The notes: generated from the letters alone by a model not told the origin. A stretch of 64,000 nt of DNA from Bacillota bacterium (GCA_017889625.1 JAGGAD010000003.1:30440-94439); one strand, 5' to 3'; numbered from the stretch's first letter, positions 56,074 through 64,000 are shown. Translations and numbers: made by a program.

Positions 56074-56367
56074 ATGTTGACATCAAAACAAAAACGGTAT
56101 CTTAAAGCGCTTGGCAGTGAATTAGTTTCTGTGGTTCAAATTGGCAAAGCCGGAATTGTGCCAAATGTAATTGAAGGTGCTGAATCGGTTGTGGCTGCCA
56201 GGGAATTAGTAAAAGTAAAAGTATTAAAAAATAGTCCTCAAGAACCTAAAGAGACGCTTGAACAGTTAGCGACGGCAGTAAATGCCGAATTGGTGCAAGT
56301 CATCGGCCGGAATGGGCTGTTATATCGCTGCAATCCGGAAAAACCGAAAATTGAATTGCCGAATTAA
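56074..56367 (+). CDS. yhbY: YhbY-type CRM domain RNA-binding protein
   Basis: The 97-residue protein is a single CRS1-YhbY (CRM) domain with LTSKQKRYLKALGSEL at the start, VVQIGKAGI and a C-terminal QVIGRNGLLYR segment. It associates with pre-50S particles. It lies 18 bases behind obg, and GGGGGC precedes it. Confidence 0.93.
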   Translation: MLTSKQKRYLKALGSELVSVVQIGKAGIVPNVIEGAESVVAARELVKVKVLKNSPQEPKETLEQLATAVNAELVQVIGRNGLLYRCNPEKPKIELPN

Positions 56368-56381
56368 TGGAGGAGAAGTAG

Positions 56382-57509
56382 ATGGTTACCAGGTGTGAGC
56401 TAGTTCGGGCTAAGCGGATAGTAGTTAAAGTAGGAACAAGCACAATAACGCATAGTACCGGTAAATTAAATTTATTGCGCCTGGAAAAACTGGTGAGAGA
56501 AATATCCGATCTGGTCAATCAGGAAAAGGAATTAATTCTTGTAACTTCCGGGGCGGTTGGCGCAGGCATTGCCCGCCTAGGCTTACAAGAGCGTCCAAAA
56601 ACAATACCTGAAAAACAGGCTGTAGCCGCGGTTGGTCAGGGTATATTAATGCAGACTTATGAAAAACTATTTGCCGAATATGGCCAAGTAGTGGCACAGG
56701 TATTATTGACTAGAGAAGATTCGAACCACCGCAAACGCTATATAAACTCCCGTAATACCCTTACTACACTCCTAACTATGGGCGTTATACCTATTATTAA
56801 TGAAAATGATGCCGTAGCCGTAGATGAACTTAAAATCGGCGATAATGACACACTATCAGCGATGGTGGCCAGCATTGTCGATGCCGATCTCCTTATAATA
56901 CTCTCGGACGTTGAGGGGTTATACACTGCTAATCCGCAGCAGGACCCAACAGCCACATTGTTGGCTGAAGTAGGGGAAATAACTACCGAAATAGAAAACC
57001 TAGCCGGTGGCCCCGGATCTAAACAGGGAACCGGTGGTATGTATACTAAACTTCAAGCGGCAAAGATTGCAGTAAACTCTGGTGTGACGATGGTTATTGC
57101 TTCAGGTGGCCGAGATGGTATTATCAGAGAGATATTGGCTGGTGCAGAATATGGGACAATTTTTTCTTCTAAAAATCACAGCCTGGAATTTCGTAAACGT
57201 TGGCTGGCGTTTGGCAATCGGATTGTCGGCACGGTGACAATAGATAAAGGTTGTGAAAATGCTTTACTTCACAATGGATCTAGTCTCCTGGCGGCTGGTA
57301 TTACTAAGGTTACCGGTGAGTTTGAACACGGTAATACCATCAGGATACTTTCGTCTGAAGGACGGGAATTAGCCCGAGGACTTACTAACTATAGTGATGA
57401 TGAAATACGCCGGATAATGGGGGCGCACACCGACAAAATTGTTCAAATTCTTGGTGCAAAACTTTACGACGAAGTTATTCATCGTGATAACATGGTGCTT
57501 TTGGTGTAA
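56382..57509 (+). CDS. proB: Glutamate 5-kinase
   Basis: The 375-residue enzyme phosphorylates glutamate in proline synthesis. The amino acid kinase domain has VVKVGTSTIT, LVTSGAVGAGI (about residues 52-62) and NENDAVAVDEL (about 139-149). A C-terminal PUA domain (about 285-370) completes it. GGAGGAGAAGTAG precedes the ATG. proA follows. Confidence 0.97.
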   Translation: MVTRCELVRAKRIVVKVGTSTITHSTGKLNLLRLEKLVREISDLVNQEKELILVTSGAVGAGIARLGLQERPKTIPEKQAVAAVGQGILMQTYEKLFAEYGQVVAQVLLTREDSNHRKRYINSRNTLTTLLTMGVIPIINENDAVAVDELKIGDNDTLSAMVASIVDADLLIILSDVEGLYTANPQQDPTATLLAEVGEITTEIENLAGGPGSKQGTGGMYTKLQAAKIAVNSGVTMVIASGGRDGIIREILAGAEYGTIFSSKNHSLEFRKRWLAFGNRIVGTVTIDKGCENALLHNGSSLLAAGITKVTGEFEHGNTIRILSSEGRELARGLTNYSDDEIRRIMGAHTDKIVQILGAKLYDEVIHRDNMVLLV

Positions 57510-57523
57510 GGGGAGGAAGAAAA

Positions 57524-58777
57524 ATGGACTATACTGTTGAATTAAGGGAAAAGGGGATAGCGGCTAAACAAGCAGCGCAAAAACTTGCTGTAATATCTAC
57601 AACCGTTAAAAACCTAGCTCTGGTAAATATGGCCGAGGCGCTCGAAGAAAATATCCGAACCATCTTAGAGGCCAATGGCCTTGACCTTGAAAATGGCCGG
57701 GCCAAAGGCATGTCCAATGCACTTCTTGATCGCTTAATGCTGGACTCTCTGCGAATAAAAAGTATGGCTGATGGTCTGCGGGAGATAGCCCAATTGGCTG
57801 ATCCTATTGGGGAAACGCTTAGCGGCTGGCGGCGTCCCAACGGACTTGAGATTACTAAACTGCGGGTGCCAATAGGTGTAATTGGCATCATATATGAAGC
57901 CCGGCCTAACGTCACTGCCGATGCAGCCGGATTATGTCTCAAGACAGGAAATGCGGTTATCTTACGGGGCGGTTCAGAAGCCATAAATTCAAATCTCGCT
58001 GTTGCTCGGCTTTTGGCGCAGGCCGCTGAAAAAACAGGTATTCCAGCCGGTGCCATTCAACTGCTAGAAACAACTGACCGCCAAGCGGTAAACGCTCTTT
58101 TAAAACTAAATCAATACTTAGACGTCATCATTCCACGCGGTGGAGCCGGGCTGATAAAAACAGTATTGGAAAATAGCTCAGTACCTGTAATTGAGACTGG
58201 TACTGGCGTATGTCATACTTTTGTCGATGAATCTGCAGACTTAGCTATGGCCCAAGCTATTGCCTTCAATGCCAAAGTTTCGCGCCCCGGTGTATGCAAT
58301 GCCATGGAAACACTCTTGGTACATAAGAAGGTAGCGGAAAGATTTCTGCCGATGATGTTGGCTCAATATCGTAAAGCGGGGGTAGAACTGCGCGGCTGTC
58401 CTCAGACTATGACCTATAATTCATCGGTCATACCTGGCAGTGAAGACGACTGGGCGGCAGAATTTCACGACCTAATATTGGCCGTAAAAGTAGTAGAAAG
58501 CTTGGATGAGGCTCTTGCCCATATTGCTAAATACGGTACTCGTCATTCCGAAGCTATAATTACCACCGACTATAATAATGCGAAACGGTTTCAACAAGAA
58601 GTTGATGCGGCGGCAGTTTATGTGAATGCCTCTACCCGATTTACTGATGGTTTTGAATTTGGTTTTGGTGCGGAAATTGGCATAAGTACCCAAAAGCTAC
58701 ATGCGCGTGGTCCTATGGGGTTAGAAGAACTGACTAGTGTTAAATATCTTATAAATGGTAACGGACAAATAAGATAA
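57524..58777 (+). CDS. proA: Gamma-glutamyl phosphate reductase
   Basis: The 417-residue aldehyde-dehydrogenase-type enzyme reduces glutamyl phosphate. The catalytic cysteine lies in AKVSRPGVCNAMETLL (about residues 250-265), and the TDGFEFGFGAEIGIS segment near the C-terminus is diagnostic. It shares an operon with proB and ends at a very long hairpin. Confidence 0.97.
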   Translation: MDYTVELREKGIAAKQAAQKLAVISTTVKNLALVNMAEALEENIRTILEANGLDLENGRAKGMSNALLDRLMLDSLRIKSMADGLREIAQLADPIGETLSGWRRPNGLEITKLRVPIGVIGIIYEARPNVTADAAGLCLKTGNAVILRGGSEAINSNLAVARLLAQAAEKTGIPAGAIQLLETTDRQAVNALLKLNQYLDVIIPRGGAGLIKTVLENSSVPVIETGTGVCHTFVDESADLAMAQAIAFNAKVSRPGVCNAMETLLVHKKVAERFLPMMLAQYRKAGVELRGCPQTMTYNSSVIPGSEDDWAAEFHDLILAVKVVESLDEALAHIAKYGTRHSEAIITTDYNNAKRFQQEVDAAAVYVNASTRFTDGFEFGFGAEIGISTQKLHARGPMGLEELTSVKYLINGNGQIR

Positions 58778-58785
58778 TAATAAAC

Positions 58786-58837
58786 CTAAACGGAGCATCT
58801 TTTAGAAAAAATTGGTTCTAAAAGATGCTCCGTTTAG
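58786..58837 (+). terminator. 22-base perfect hairpin after proA
   Basis: CTAAACGGAGCATCTTTTAG plus AA (58786-58807) pairs perfectly with 58816-58837 around an eight-base loop. No T run follows. The stem is unusually long; it ends the obg-proA unit or protects the mRNA 3' end. Confidence 0.65.
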
Positions 58838-58897
58838 TATTAACGACCTTCTAACAATACAGAATATAAATAAGACCATAACTGGGAGGAAATTACC

Positions 58898-59035
58898 TTG
58901 GGATACCTATATGCTATCTGGAAATACCTAAAAACGGAAAAAGCAAAAAGAGATGTGGCTGACTATATCAGGGCTGCTATTATTATTGTTGCCGTGATGG
59001 CGATGGTAAGGATTGCTTTAGATTTATTCCGCTAA
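58898..59035 (+). CDS. Small single-span membrane protein (45 aa)
   Basis: A 46-codon frame starts with TTG at 58898, preceded by GGGAGGAAA at good spacing, and ends at TAA 59035. The first half is basic and aromatic (MGYLYAIWKYLKTEKAK), the second is one hydrophobic helix (AAIIIVAVMAMVRIAL). It stands alone between the proA hairpin and the nadD promoter. No known family was recognised. The strong ribosome binding site and amphiphilic order support a real gene. Confidence 0.6.
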   Translation: MGYLYAIWKYLKTEKAKRDVADYIRAAIIIVAVMAMVRIALDLFR

Positions 59036-59079
59036 TGTCAGATGTAAAAAAAGGCGAACTTCTTTTATTTGTCTGAATT

Positions 59080-59088
59080 TGGTATAAT
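59080..59088 (+). promoter_or_regulatory. Extended -10 promoter of nadD
   Basis: TGGTATAAT at 59080-59088 is an extended -10 element. The -35 region is weak (TTCTTT about 17 bases upstream). The start would be about 37 bases before the nadD ATG. Confidence 0.5.
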
Positions 59089-59131
59089 GTTGCAGTATAG
59101 TGATTAAATATCGACAAGGGAGCAGGCGGAA

Positions 59132-59743
59132 ATGGCAAAAAAACAAAAAACAGGGATTATGGGAGGCACCTTTGACCCAATCCATGTTGGGCATTTAGTT
59201 ACAGCTGAAGCAGTACGTATTGAATATGGCCTTGATAAAGTACTGTTTATACCGGCGGGTAATCCGCCGCATAAACAAGATACTGGAGTTACCCCAGCTA
59301 TTCATCGCTATATCATGACCGTCATGGCTACCTACTCCAACCCGCACTTTTTTGTTTCACCAATAGAAATAGACAGGGCGGGCCCGTCCTACACCATTGA
59401 TACCATTCGTGCGTTAAACACCCAATATGGTGAACAGACCGATTTTTATTTTATAACCGGTGCGGACGCAGTTGTAGATCTGCCAACCTGGGAAAACATT
59501 GACGAAATATTAAACTTGTGTAACTTTATTGCAGCAGCGCGTCCCGGCTGTGATGGTGATCTTGACAAAGTCATAAATTATTTTGGTGAAAAAGGACGTC
59601 GGCGTATTTTTAGGCTTGCAACGCCGGAACTCGAAATATCGGCTACTGATATTCGTGAGCGGGTCAAACAAGGACGTTCCATCAAATACATTGTACCGGA
59701 AAGCGTCGAAAGTTACATTCACAAAGAGGGCTTATACTTGTAA
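59132..59743 (+). CDS. nadD: Nicotinate-nucleotide adenylyltransferase
   Basis: The 203-residue enzyme makes nicotinate adenine dinucleotide for NAD synthesis. It has the nucleotidyltransferase motif [12 protein letters not shown] (about residues 10-21) and [10 protein letters not shown] near the C-terminus. GGGAGCAGG precedes the ATG. In Bacillus nadD sits between yhbY and yqeK; here two other genes separate it from yqeK. Confidence 0.96.
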   Translation: MAKKQKTGIMGGTFDPIHVGHLVTAEAVRIEYGLDKVLFIPAGNPPHKQDTGVTPAIHRYIMTVMATYSNPHFFVSPIEIDRAGPSYTIDTIRALNTQYGEQTDFYFITGADAVVDLPTWENIDEILNLCNFIAAARPGCDGDLDKVINYFGEKGRRRIFRLATPELEISATDIRERVKQGRSIKYIVPESVESYIHKEGLYL

Positions 59744-59890
59744 AACCATTACTAAAAAAAAAATACAAAAAGGAGGAATAAATAGATTTTAATAGAAATT
59801 ATTATAAAGTAAAAAATATAATAATGAAATGCGGAGAGCCGGATAAAATAGTTATGGCTCATTATTTCAGCTAGCAGGAGGAATAGTAGG

Positions 59891-60295
59891 ATGATTGTGT
59901 GGAAAGAAGAATATCGGGTAGGAATTGAAAGCATTGATGAACAACACAAAAAACTCTTAGAAATTGCTGATCGGGTGGTTAAATTATTGCAAGATGAACT
60001 AATTACTGATAAATATGATAAAATTGTTGCTTTGTTGGAAGAACTAAAAGAATATACAGTATATCACTTTACGTTCGAAGAAGCCTACATGAAGAGTATT
60101 GGGTATAGCAAACTTTTATCACATAAAGTAGCACATGATGACTTTATAGAAAAAATAAGTAACATTGATCTGAATAAAATTGATGACGACCAGGACGGAT
60201 ACTTATTAAGCCTTTTGGACTTTGTTGCCGATTGGATTGGTAACCATATCATGAAAACAGATAAGAAGTATGCTGGTCTTGAACCTGAGGATTGA
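59891..60295 (+). CDS. Bacteriohemerythrin
   Basis: The 134-residue protein is a hemerythrin four-helix bundle with the diiron ligands in IDEQHKKL (His near residue 19), YHFTFEEAYM, SHKVAHDDF and WIGNHIMKTDKKY. It binds O2 reversibly and in anaerobes may detoxify or sense oxygen. GCAGGAGGAATAG precedes the ATG. The 147 bases upstream hold a second AAAGGAGG without a usable start and a GAGCC/GGCTC inverted repeat. Confidence 0.92.
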   Translation: MIVWKEEYRVGIESIDEQHKKLLEIADRVVKLLQDELITDKYDKIVALLEELKEYTVYHFTFEEAYMKSIGYSKLLSHKVAHDDFIEKISNIDLNKIDDDQDGYLLSLLDFVADWIGNHIMKTDKKYAGLEPED

Positions 60296-60412
60296 TCACC
60301 TTTCTAAATATTAAAGTTATCTCCAAATAAAGGTAGGCATAAGTACGGTGAATTTGCAGATAATGTAACCGTAATATAGTCGTCCAGTTAGGAGAAAGAG
60401 AGGTGAATCTTT

Positions 60413-60664
60413 GTGGCGAAAACTCTCTACGTCGGTAATTTACCTTGGGGCACTACAGATAATGACTTGGCGGATGCTTTTAAATCCTATGGCTCGGTCA
60501 TTTCCAGTAGGATTATAACCGACAAAGAAACAGGTAGATCAAGAGGTTTTGGGTTTGTTGAAGTTGATGATGCCGATGCAGACAAAATGGTTTCGGCGAT
60601 GAATGGCTCTGAATTTGGCGGCCGTCAAGTGGTCGTTAATGAAGCTAAACCACGCCAGGGATAG
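60413..60664 (+). CDS. RRM-type RNA-binding protein
   Basis: The 83-residue protein is a single RNA recognition motif with RNP2 LYVGNL (residues 4-9) and RNP1 RGFGFVEV (about 44-51). Such minimal RRM proteins bind single-stranded RNA and are often cold-induced. GTG start with GAGAGGTGA upstream. It ends at a terminator and is its own unit. Confidence 0.92.
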   Translation: MAKTLYVGNLPWGTTDNDLADAFKSYGSVISSRIITDKETGRSRGFGFVEVDDADADKMVSAMNGSEFGGRQVVVNEAKPRQG

Positions 60665-60674
60665 TGATGAGCTT

Positions 60675-60707
60675 AAATGCCTCCTAATTGCGGGAGGCAT
60701 TTTTATT
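60675..60707 (+). terminator. Rho-independent terminator after the RRM gene
   Basis: AAATGCCTCC at 60675-60684 pairs with GGAGGCATTT at 60693-60702, followed by T-rich sequence. Confidence 0.88.
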
Positions 60708-60795
60708 TATGCGTTAAATACGGTTAATCATCCCTAAAAGTTTAATATAAAGGATTAGTATTAACGTTTCGCGAATACAAAGAAGGGTGAAAATA

Positions 60796-61365
60796 ATGTT
60801 GAAAAATATACAAGACAAATTGGCAAGAGAATTATCGCCGAAGCGGTTAAACCATTCAATAGGAGTGAGTCAAACTGCTGCAGGACTTGCGGTAATTTAT
60901 GGCGCAGACCACGAAAAGGCCGGGCTGGCCGGACTACTGCATGACTGTGCGCGAGAGATGCCCAATAACATCCTCTTGAAAATAGTTGAAACCTCTGCTA
61001 TAGTGATTGATGGTGTCGAAAAAATTCAGCCAGAATTACTGCACGCGCCGGTTGGGGCCTATATTGCCCGAAGGGACTATGGCATTGACGATCAGGAAAT
61101 TTGTCAAGCTATTGCCAGTCACACTGTTGGTGGTCCTCAAATGAAATTATTAGATCAAATTATTTTTTTAGCAGATTTTATTGAACCGGGGCGGGACTTT
61201 CCCGGAGTAGAAAAACTTAGAAAATTAGCTCAGGTTGACCTAAAAAAAGCACTTTTGGCGGCTTATGACCAGACAATACTATATTTAGTAGCTAAAGAAG
61301 GACTCATCCACAATCAGGCAATAGAAGGCCGAAATTTATTACTAAGGCAACAAAAAAAACAATAA
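60796..61365 (+). CDS. yqeK: YqeK-type HD domain diadenosine tetraphosphate hydrolase
   Basis: The 189-residue HD protein has RLNHSIGV near residue 20, the GLLHDCARE metal site (about 50-58) and FLADFIEPGRDFPG. The family cleaves Ap4A symmetrically. I start at ATG 60796, five bases after GAAGGGTGA; GTG 60787 overlaps that site. An LCP protein and rsfS follow. Confidence 0.92.
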   Translation: MLKNIQDKLARELSPKRLNHSIGVSQTAAGLAVIYGADHEKAGLAGLLHDCAREMPNNILLKIVETSAIVIDGVEKIQPELLHAPVGAYIARRDYGIDDQEICQAIASHTVGGPQMKLLDQIIFLADFIEPGRDFPGVEKLRKLAQVDLKKALLAAYDQTILYLVAKEGLIHNQAIEGRNLLLRQQKKQ

Positions 61366-61397
61366 CGGCAGAACCTCGAGGACGAGGAGGAAAAATT

Positions 61398-62369
61398 ATG
61401 CGCATCCAAGACCAAGAACCTGTTGTGCGCCGGAAAGTACGCTGGATGCGTGTTCTTCTGGTGCTATTTTTGTTCATTTCCTTGCTGGCAGCGATGACCA
61501 GCGTTGCTGTATACGCATACAATAACCTGTTCGACAAAAAGGCTAAAGCGGTAGTCGAACCCAGAACTGCAACAACACCTACCATAACAAATCGGATTAA
61601 CATATTGTTTCTTGGTGTTGATGATGGTGACGTTGAGAACGTGGGGGCTCCCAAACGCTCCGATACTATGATTGTAGTCAGCATTAATCCCAAAGAAGGC
61701 ACAATAAACTTGTTGGCCATACCGCGGGACACAAAAGTTAACATTCCAGGGCATAAGGGGTATGATAAAATTACTCATGCCTACGCTTATGGTGGGCCTG
61801 AAATGTCTGTGCGCACTGTTCATGAGTTTTTGGGCATTCCGATAAACTATTATGCCGTAATGGACTGGCAGGGCTTTATTAACGTTATCGATGTTCTGGG
61901 GGGGCTGGATCTATATGTTGAACATGACATGAACTACGATGATCCCTATGCTAACCTAAGCATCCATTTGACTAAAGGCTTTCAACATCTTGATGGACAA
62001 AAAGCAGGCGATTATGTACGATTCAGACATGATGAACTTGGCGACATTGGTCGAGTAGAACGTCAGCAGCGATTTCTAAAAACCATGCGCAACCAAATGT
62101 TTTCTTTTGGAACAATCTTGAAACTTCCGGCGCTGACAACAAGCTTGCGTCAGTACGTTTCTACCGATATGCCCGCCTTGACAATGCTCAAGCTAGCTAA
62201 CACTCTAGTTGGAATGAAAGAGGCTGACTCTGTTCACACCGAAACGTTGCCTGGTAATTTCGCAACGATCGACGGGCTTAGCTATTGGGTGCCAAACACT
62301 GAACAGATTCCTAACGTAGTAGACAAAATGCTATCTGATAACAGTATTTCACATGCAGATAATCATTAA
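61398..62369 (+). CDS. LytR-CpsA-Psr (LCP) family protein
   Basis: The 323-residue protein has an N-terminal membrane helix (about residues 17-37) and an LCP domain with FLGVDDG, KRSDTMIVVSI (about 88-98), LAIPRDTKVNI (about 110-120), YDKITHAYAYGG and VRFRHDELGDIGRVERQQ (about 211-228). LCP enzymes attach polymers to the wall. GACGAGGAGG precedes the ATG. It is placed between yqeK and rsfS, as in many Firmicutes. Confidence 0.93.
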   Translation: MRIQDQEPVVRRKVRWMRVLLVLFLFISLLAAMTSVAVYAYNNLFDKKAKAVVEPRTATTPTITNRINILFLGVDDGDVENVGAPKRSDTMIVVSINPKEGTINLLAIPRDTKVNIPGHKGYDKITHAYAYGGPEMSVRTVHEFLGIPINYYAVMDWQGFINVIDVLGGLDLYVEHDMNYDDPYANLSIHLTKGFQHLDGQKAGDYVRFRHDELGDIGRVERQQRFLKTMRNQMFSFGTILKLPALTTSLRQYVSTDMPALTMLKLANTLVGMKEADSVHTETLPGNFATIDGLSYWVPNTEQIPNVVDKMLSDNSISHADNH

Positions 62370-62421
62370 CAGCGTGCATAAAGTACGCATTAATTAATAA
62401 GGCATACAGATATCGGCATAA

Positions 62422-62462
62422 GCCCTGAGGAAAAGTGATCTAAGCATAAAACTCCTCAGGGC
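62422..62462 (+). terminator. Hairpin after the LCP gene, possible terminator
   Basis: GCCCTGAGGA at 62422-62431 pairs perfectly with TCCTCAGGGC at 62453-62462, with a 21-base loop. The following ATTAGATTGCTTT is only weakly T-rich. Confidence 0.6.
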
Positions 62463-62531
62463 ATTAGATTGCTTTACCAGTACTTAACTGGTAAAATAGT
62501 GTAGGAAATAAAGATAACTTGAAGAATAGAA

Positions 62532-62562
62532 TACAATATTAATGAAAATAACTAATATTGTA
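62532..62562 (+). promoter_or_regulatory. Inverted repeat just upstream of rsfS
   Basis: TACAATATTA at 62532-62541 and TAATATTGTA at 62553-62562 form a perfect ten-base dyad with an 11-base centre, about 24 bases before rsfS. It may be an operator or an mRNA hairpin in the leader. No protein can be assigned. Confidence 0.35.
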
Positions 62563-62585
62563 GGATATATAGCAGGAGGTAAAGC

Positions 62586-62930
62586 ATGACCGAATCAAAA
62601 CTAGCTGAACTAGTCGCGGCAGCTGCTAGCGACAAGAAGGCTTGGGACATTGTAATATTAGACCTAGAAGGTAAAACCGTAATAGCGGACAAATTTGTTA
62701 TTTGCAGTGCCAACTCTACTACGCAAGTACAAGCGATTACTGACAACATCGAAGAAAAATTAGAAGAACAAGGTATCAAACTTCTTCGTAAAGAAGGTTA
62801 TCGTGAAGCGCGGTGGGTGCTTTTGGACTATGGTGACTGCATAGCGCATATTTTTGTTGATGATGATCGGCGCTTTTATAACCTTGAACGGCTATGGGGC
62901 GACGCTAAAAATCAGACATACGCAGAATAA
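62586..62930 (+). CDS. rsfS: Ribosomal silencing factor RsfS
   Basis: The 114-residue protein has the RsfS pattern: AWDIVILDLEGKTVIADKFVI (parts AWDIVILDL near 19 and IADKFVICSA near 33), STTQVQAI, and a C-terminal DYGDCIAHIFVDDDRRFYNLERLW region. It binds L14 and blocks subunit joining in starvation. GCAGGAGGT precedes the ATG. Confidence 0.95.
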   Translation: MTESKLAELVAAAASDKKAWDIVILDLEGKTVIADKFVICSANSTTQVQAITDNIEEKLEEQGIKLLRKEGYREARWVLLDYGDCIAHIFVDDDRRFYNLERLWGDAKNQTYAE

Positions 62931-62944
62931 GTTGAGGATTAGAT

Positions 62945-63793
62945 ATGAAGATGAAGCCGGGAGATATCGTAGCCCTTAAAATAGTAAGAACGAGCGAAAT
63001 GGGTGCATTTTTGGATGCTGGTACGGGACACACCAGTGATGATATCCTGCTCCATAAAGTACAGCAAACCAGAGAAGTAAGCATTGGCGAAACAATCGAT
63101 GTATACTTATATAATGATCCTAAAGGTCGCCTAACCGCCAGCATGCGCTTGCCGCAAATGCGCGAAGGACAAGTAGCCAGAGCCAACATAATAAATCAAA
63201 CCAAAGACGGCGCTTTTGTTGATATTGGTGCTGAACGCGGGGTTTTTATGCCCTTTGCTGAAACGCGTGGCGCAATAAAACGAGGTGAAAAAGTCTGGGT
63301 CAAATTATACCGCGATAAATCCGGTCGTTTGGCTGTAACCATGGACGTTGACGAAGAACTTAATAAAGCCTCACGTCCGGCTGAAGGCATCAAAATTGGT
63401 GACAACGTCACCGGTTCTGTCTATAACATAACCGAGGATGGTGCTTTTCTATTTACAAATGACCGTAACATTGCCTTTCTCCATAAAGATGAAATGGTTA
63501 TCCGCCCGAAAGTCGGTGAAGAAATAACTTGTCGCGTAACCTATGTTCGTGATGATGGCAATATCAATATCTCCATGCGACCGGTAAAGGAAGATGCCAT
63601 CGGTGTTGATGCAGAAGAAATTCTATCGGTACTCAATTCCTTGGGGGGAAAAATGCCTTACAGTGACAGCACGACTCCTGAAGTAATCAAAGATAAATTC
63701 AATATCAGCAAAGCGGCCTTCAAACGAGCAATGGGACGCTTGCTAAAAGAAAACGTCGTTGAACAGCGCGATGGGTGGACATATTTGCGTTAA
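62945..63793 (+). CDS. cvfB: S1-domain RNA-binding protein CvfB
   Basis: The 282-residue protein has three S1-like OB folds (about residues 4-60, 70-135 and 145-215), each with a GAFLDAG- or GAFVDIG-type strand, and a C-terminal winged helix (VIKDKFNISKAAFKRAMGRL). This is the CvfB/YitL architecture. It is thought to act in RNA turnover or virulence gene control in other Firmicutes. It lies 14 bases behind rsfS. Confidence 0.92.
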   Translation: MKMKPGDIVALKIVRTSEMGAFLDAGTGHTSDDILLHKVQQTREVSIGETIDVYLYNDPKGRLTASMRLPQMREGQVARANIINQTKDGAFVDIGAERGVFMPFAETRGAIKRGEKVWVKLYRDKSGRLAVTMDVDEELNKASRPAEGIKIGDNVTGSVYNITEDGAFLFTNDRNIAFLHKDEMVIRPKVGEEITCRVTYVRDDGNINISMRPVKEDAIGVDAEEILSVLNSLGGKMPYSDSTTPEVIKDKFNISKAAFKRAMGRLLKENVVEQRDGWTYLR

Positions 63794-63818
63794 AAAAATC
63801 ACCGGTAATTGTCAGGAC

Positions 63819-63874
63819 ACTGGGACATTCAATGTTACATAAACAGTAACATAAAGCTATTGACATGTCCCAGT
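63819..63874 (+). repeat. Nested inverted repeats before tRNA-Ala
   Basis: ACTGGGACAT at 63819-63828 is the exact inverse complement of ATGTCCCAGT at 63865-63874. A smaller GTTAC-N7-GTAAC dyad lies inside. The right arm overlaps the -35 box and spacer of the tRNA promoter. It may end the cvfB transcript or regulate the tRNA. Confidence 0.5.
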
Positions 63875-63889
63875 ATAATGATATATAAT
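63860..63889 (+). promoter_or_regulatory. Promoter of tRNA-Ala
   Basis: TTGACA at 63860-63865 and TATAAT at 63884-63889 are consensus boxes separated by 18 bases, 34 bases before the tRNA. Confidence 0.8.
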
Positions 63890-63922
63890 CATTTATGTCA
63901 GTTGAATAAACTGATTAACAAT

Positions 63923-63998
<76 letters not shown>

Positions 63999-64000
63999 TA

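Noticed and set aside
57529..58056. 175-codon minus-strand frame within proA
   Set aside because: Shadow of a conserved gene without ribosome binding site or family match.
59764..59812. Short gene after AAAGGAGG between nadD and hemerythrin
   Set aside because: The site is followed by no ATG, GTG or TTG at a usable distance; the next frame from ATT ends after eight codons.

Overview
The window reads as a chromosomal segment of a spore-forming, strictly anaerobic Firmicute with an outer membrane, most likely a member of the Negativicutes (Sporomusa/Pelosinus-type). This is inferred from the combination of LonA and LonB, SpoIVFA/SpoIVFB and Spo0B-type sporulation genes, a complete MinCDE set, an O-antigen-ligase-like membrane protein, an Rnf complex, a trimeric bifurcating-type [FeFe]-hydrogenase and methylmalonyl-CoA decarboxylase-type genes. 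No 16S rRNA or other decisive marker is present. Most genes are on the + strand; one hypothetical gene is on the - strand. No insertion sequence, prophage or CRISPR array was seen.

Layout. 1-7.3 kb: end of clpX, lonB, lonA, engB, the two siroheme decarboxylase subunits ahbA/ahbB and a phosphate butyryltransferase-type gene. 7.4-12.2 kb: a long-chain polyprenyl diphosphate synthase, tatA-tatC, an MFS transporter and two unrecognised genes. 12.2-17.8 kb: a valine T-box leader, valS, folC and an O-antigen-ligase-like gene. 18.0-27.2 kb: a hydrogenase locus that mixes catalytic subunits (hydC, hydB, hydA) with a sensory-type [FeFe]-hydrogenase homologue, two DRTGG-like proteins, two orphan ATPase modules, a PHP protein and a stand-alone [2Fe-2S] protein, followed by rex. 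27.2-29.9 kb: an unexplained 375-base intergenic stretch and three biotin-dependent decarboxylase genes. 30.0-35.5 kb: rseC and rnfCDGEAB. 35.5-38.1 kb: an isoleucine T-box, ilvA, a NusG-II protein and a Gx-transporter-type membrane protein. 38.2-49.1 kb: a DUF4321 protein, maf, radC, mreBCD, mrdA, minCDE, rodA, spoIVFA and spoIVFB. 49.2-58.8 kb: two radical-SAM/tRNA-type proteins, rng, the rplU-prp-rpmA set, a very short spo0B, obg, yhbY, proB and proA. 58.8-64 kb: a 45-codon membrane peptide, nadD, hemerythrin, an RRM protein, yqeK, an LCP protein, rsfS, cvfB and tRNA-Ala(GGC).

How it fits together. The backbone matches the order known from Bacillus subtilis: clpX-lonB-lonA-ysxC, then valS-folC, then maf-radC-mreBCD-minCD-spoIVFAB-rplU-ysxB-rpmA-spo0B-obg. 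Two blocks differ. Where B. subtilis has hemAXCDBL between ysxC and valS, this genome has ahbAB, ptb, hepT and tatAC. Between folC and maf it carries about 20 kb of redox metabolism: hydrogenase, Rex, decarboxylase and Rnf. Rex senses NADH/NAD+, the Hyd complex interconverts H2, ferredoxin and NADH, and Rnf couples ferredoxin:NAD+ electron flow to ion transport, so this block looks like one redox-balancing module. Its most unusual part is the regulatory set embedded in the hydrogenase operon.
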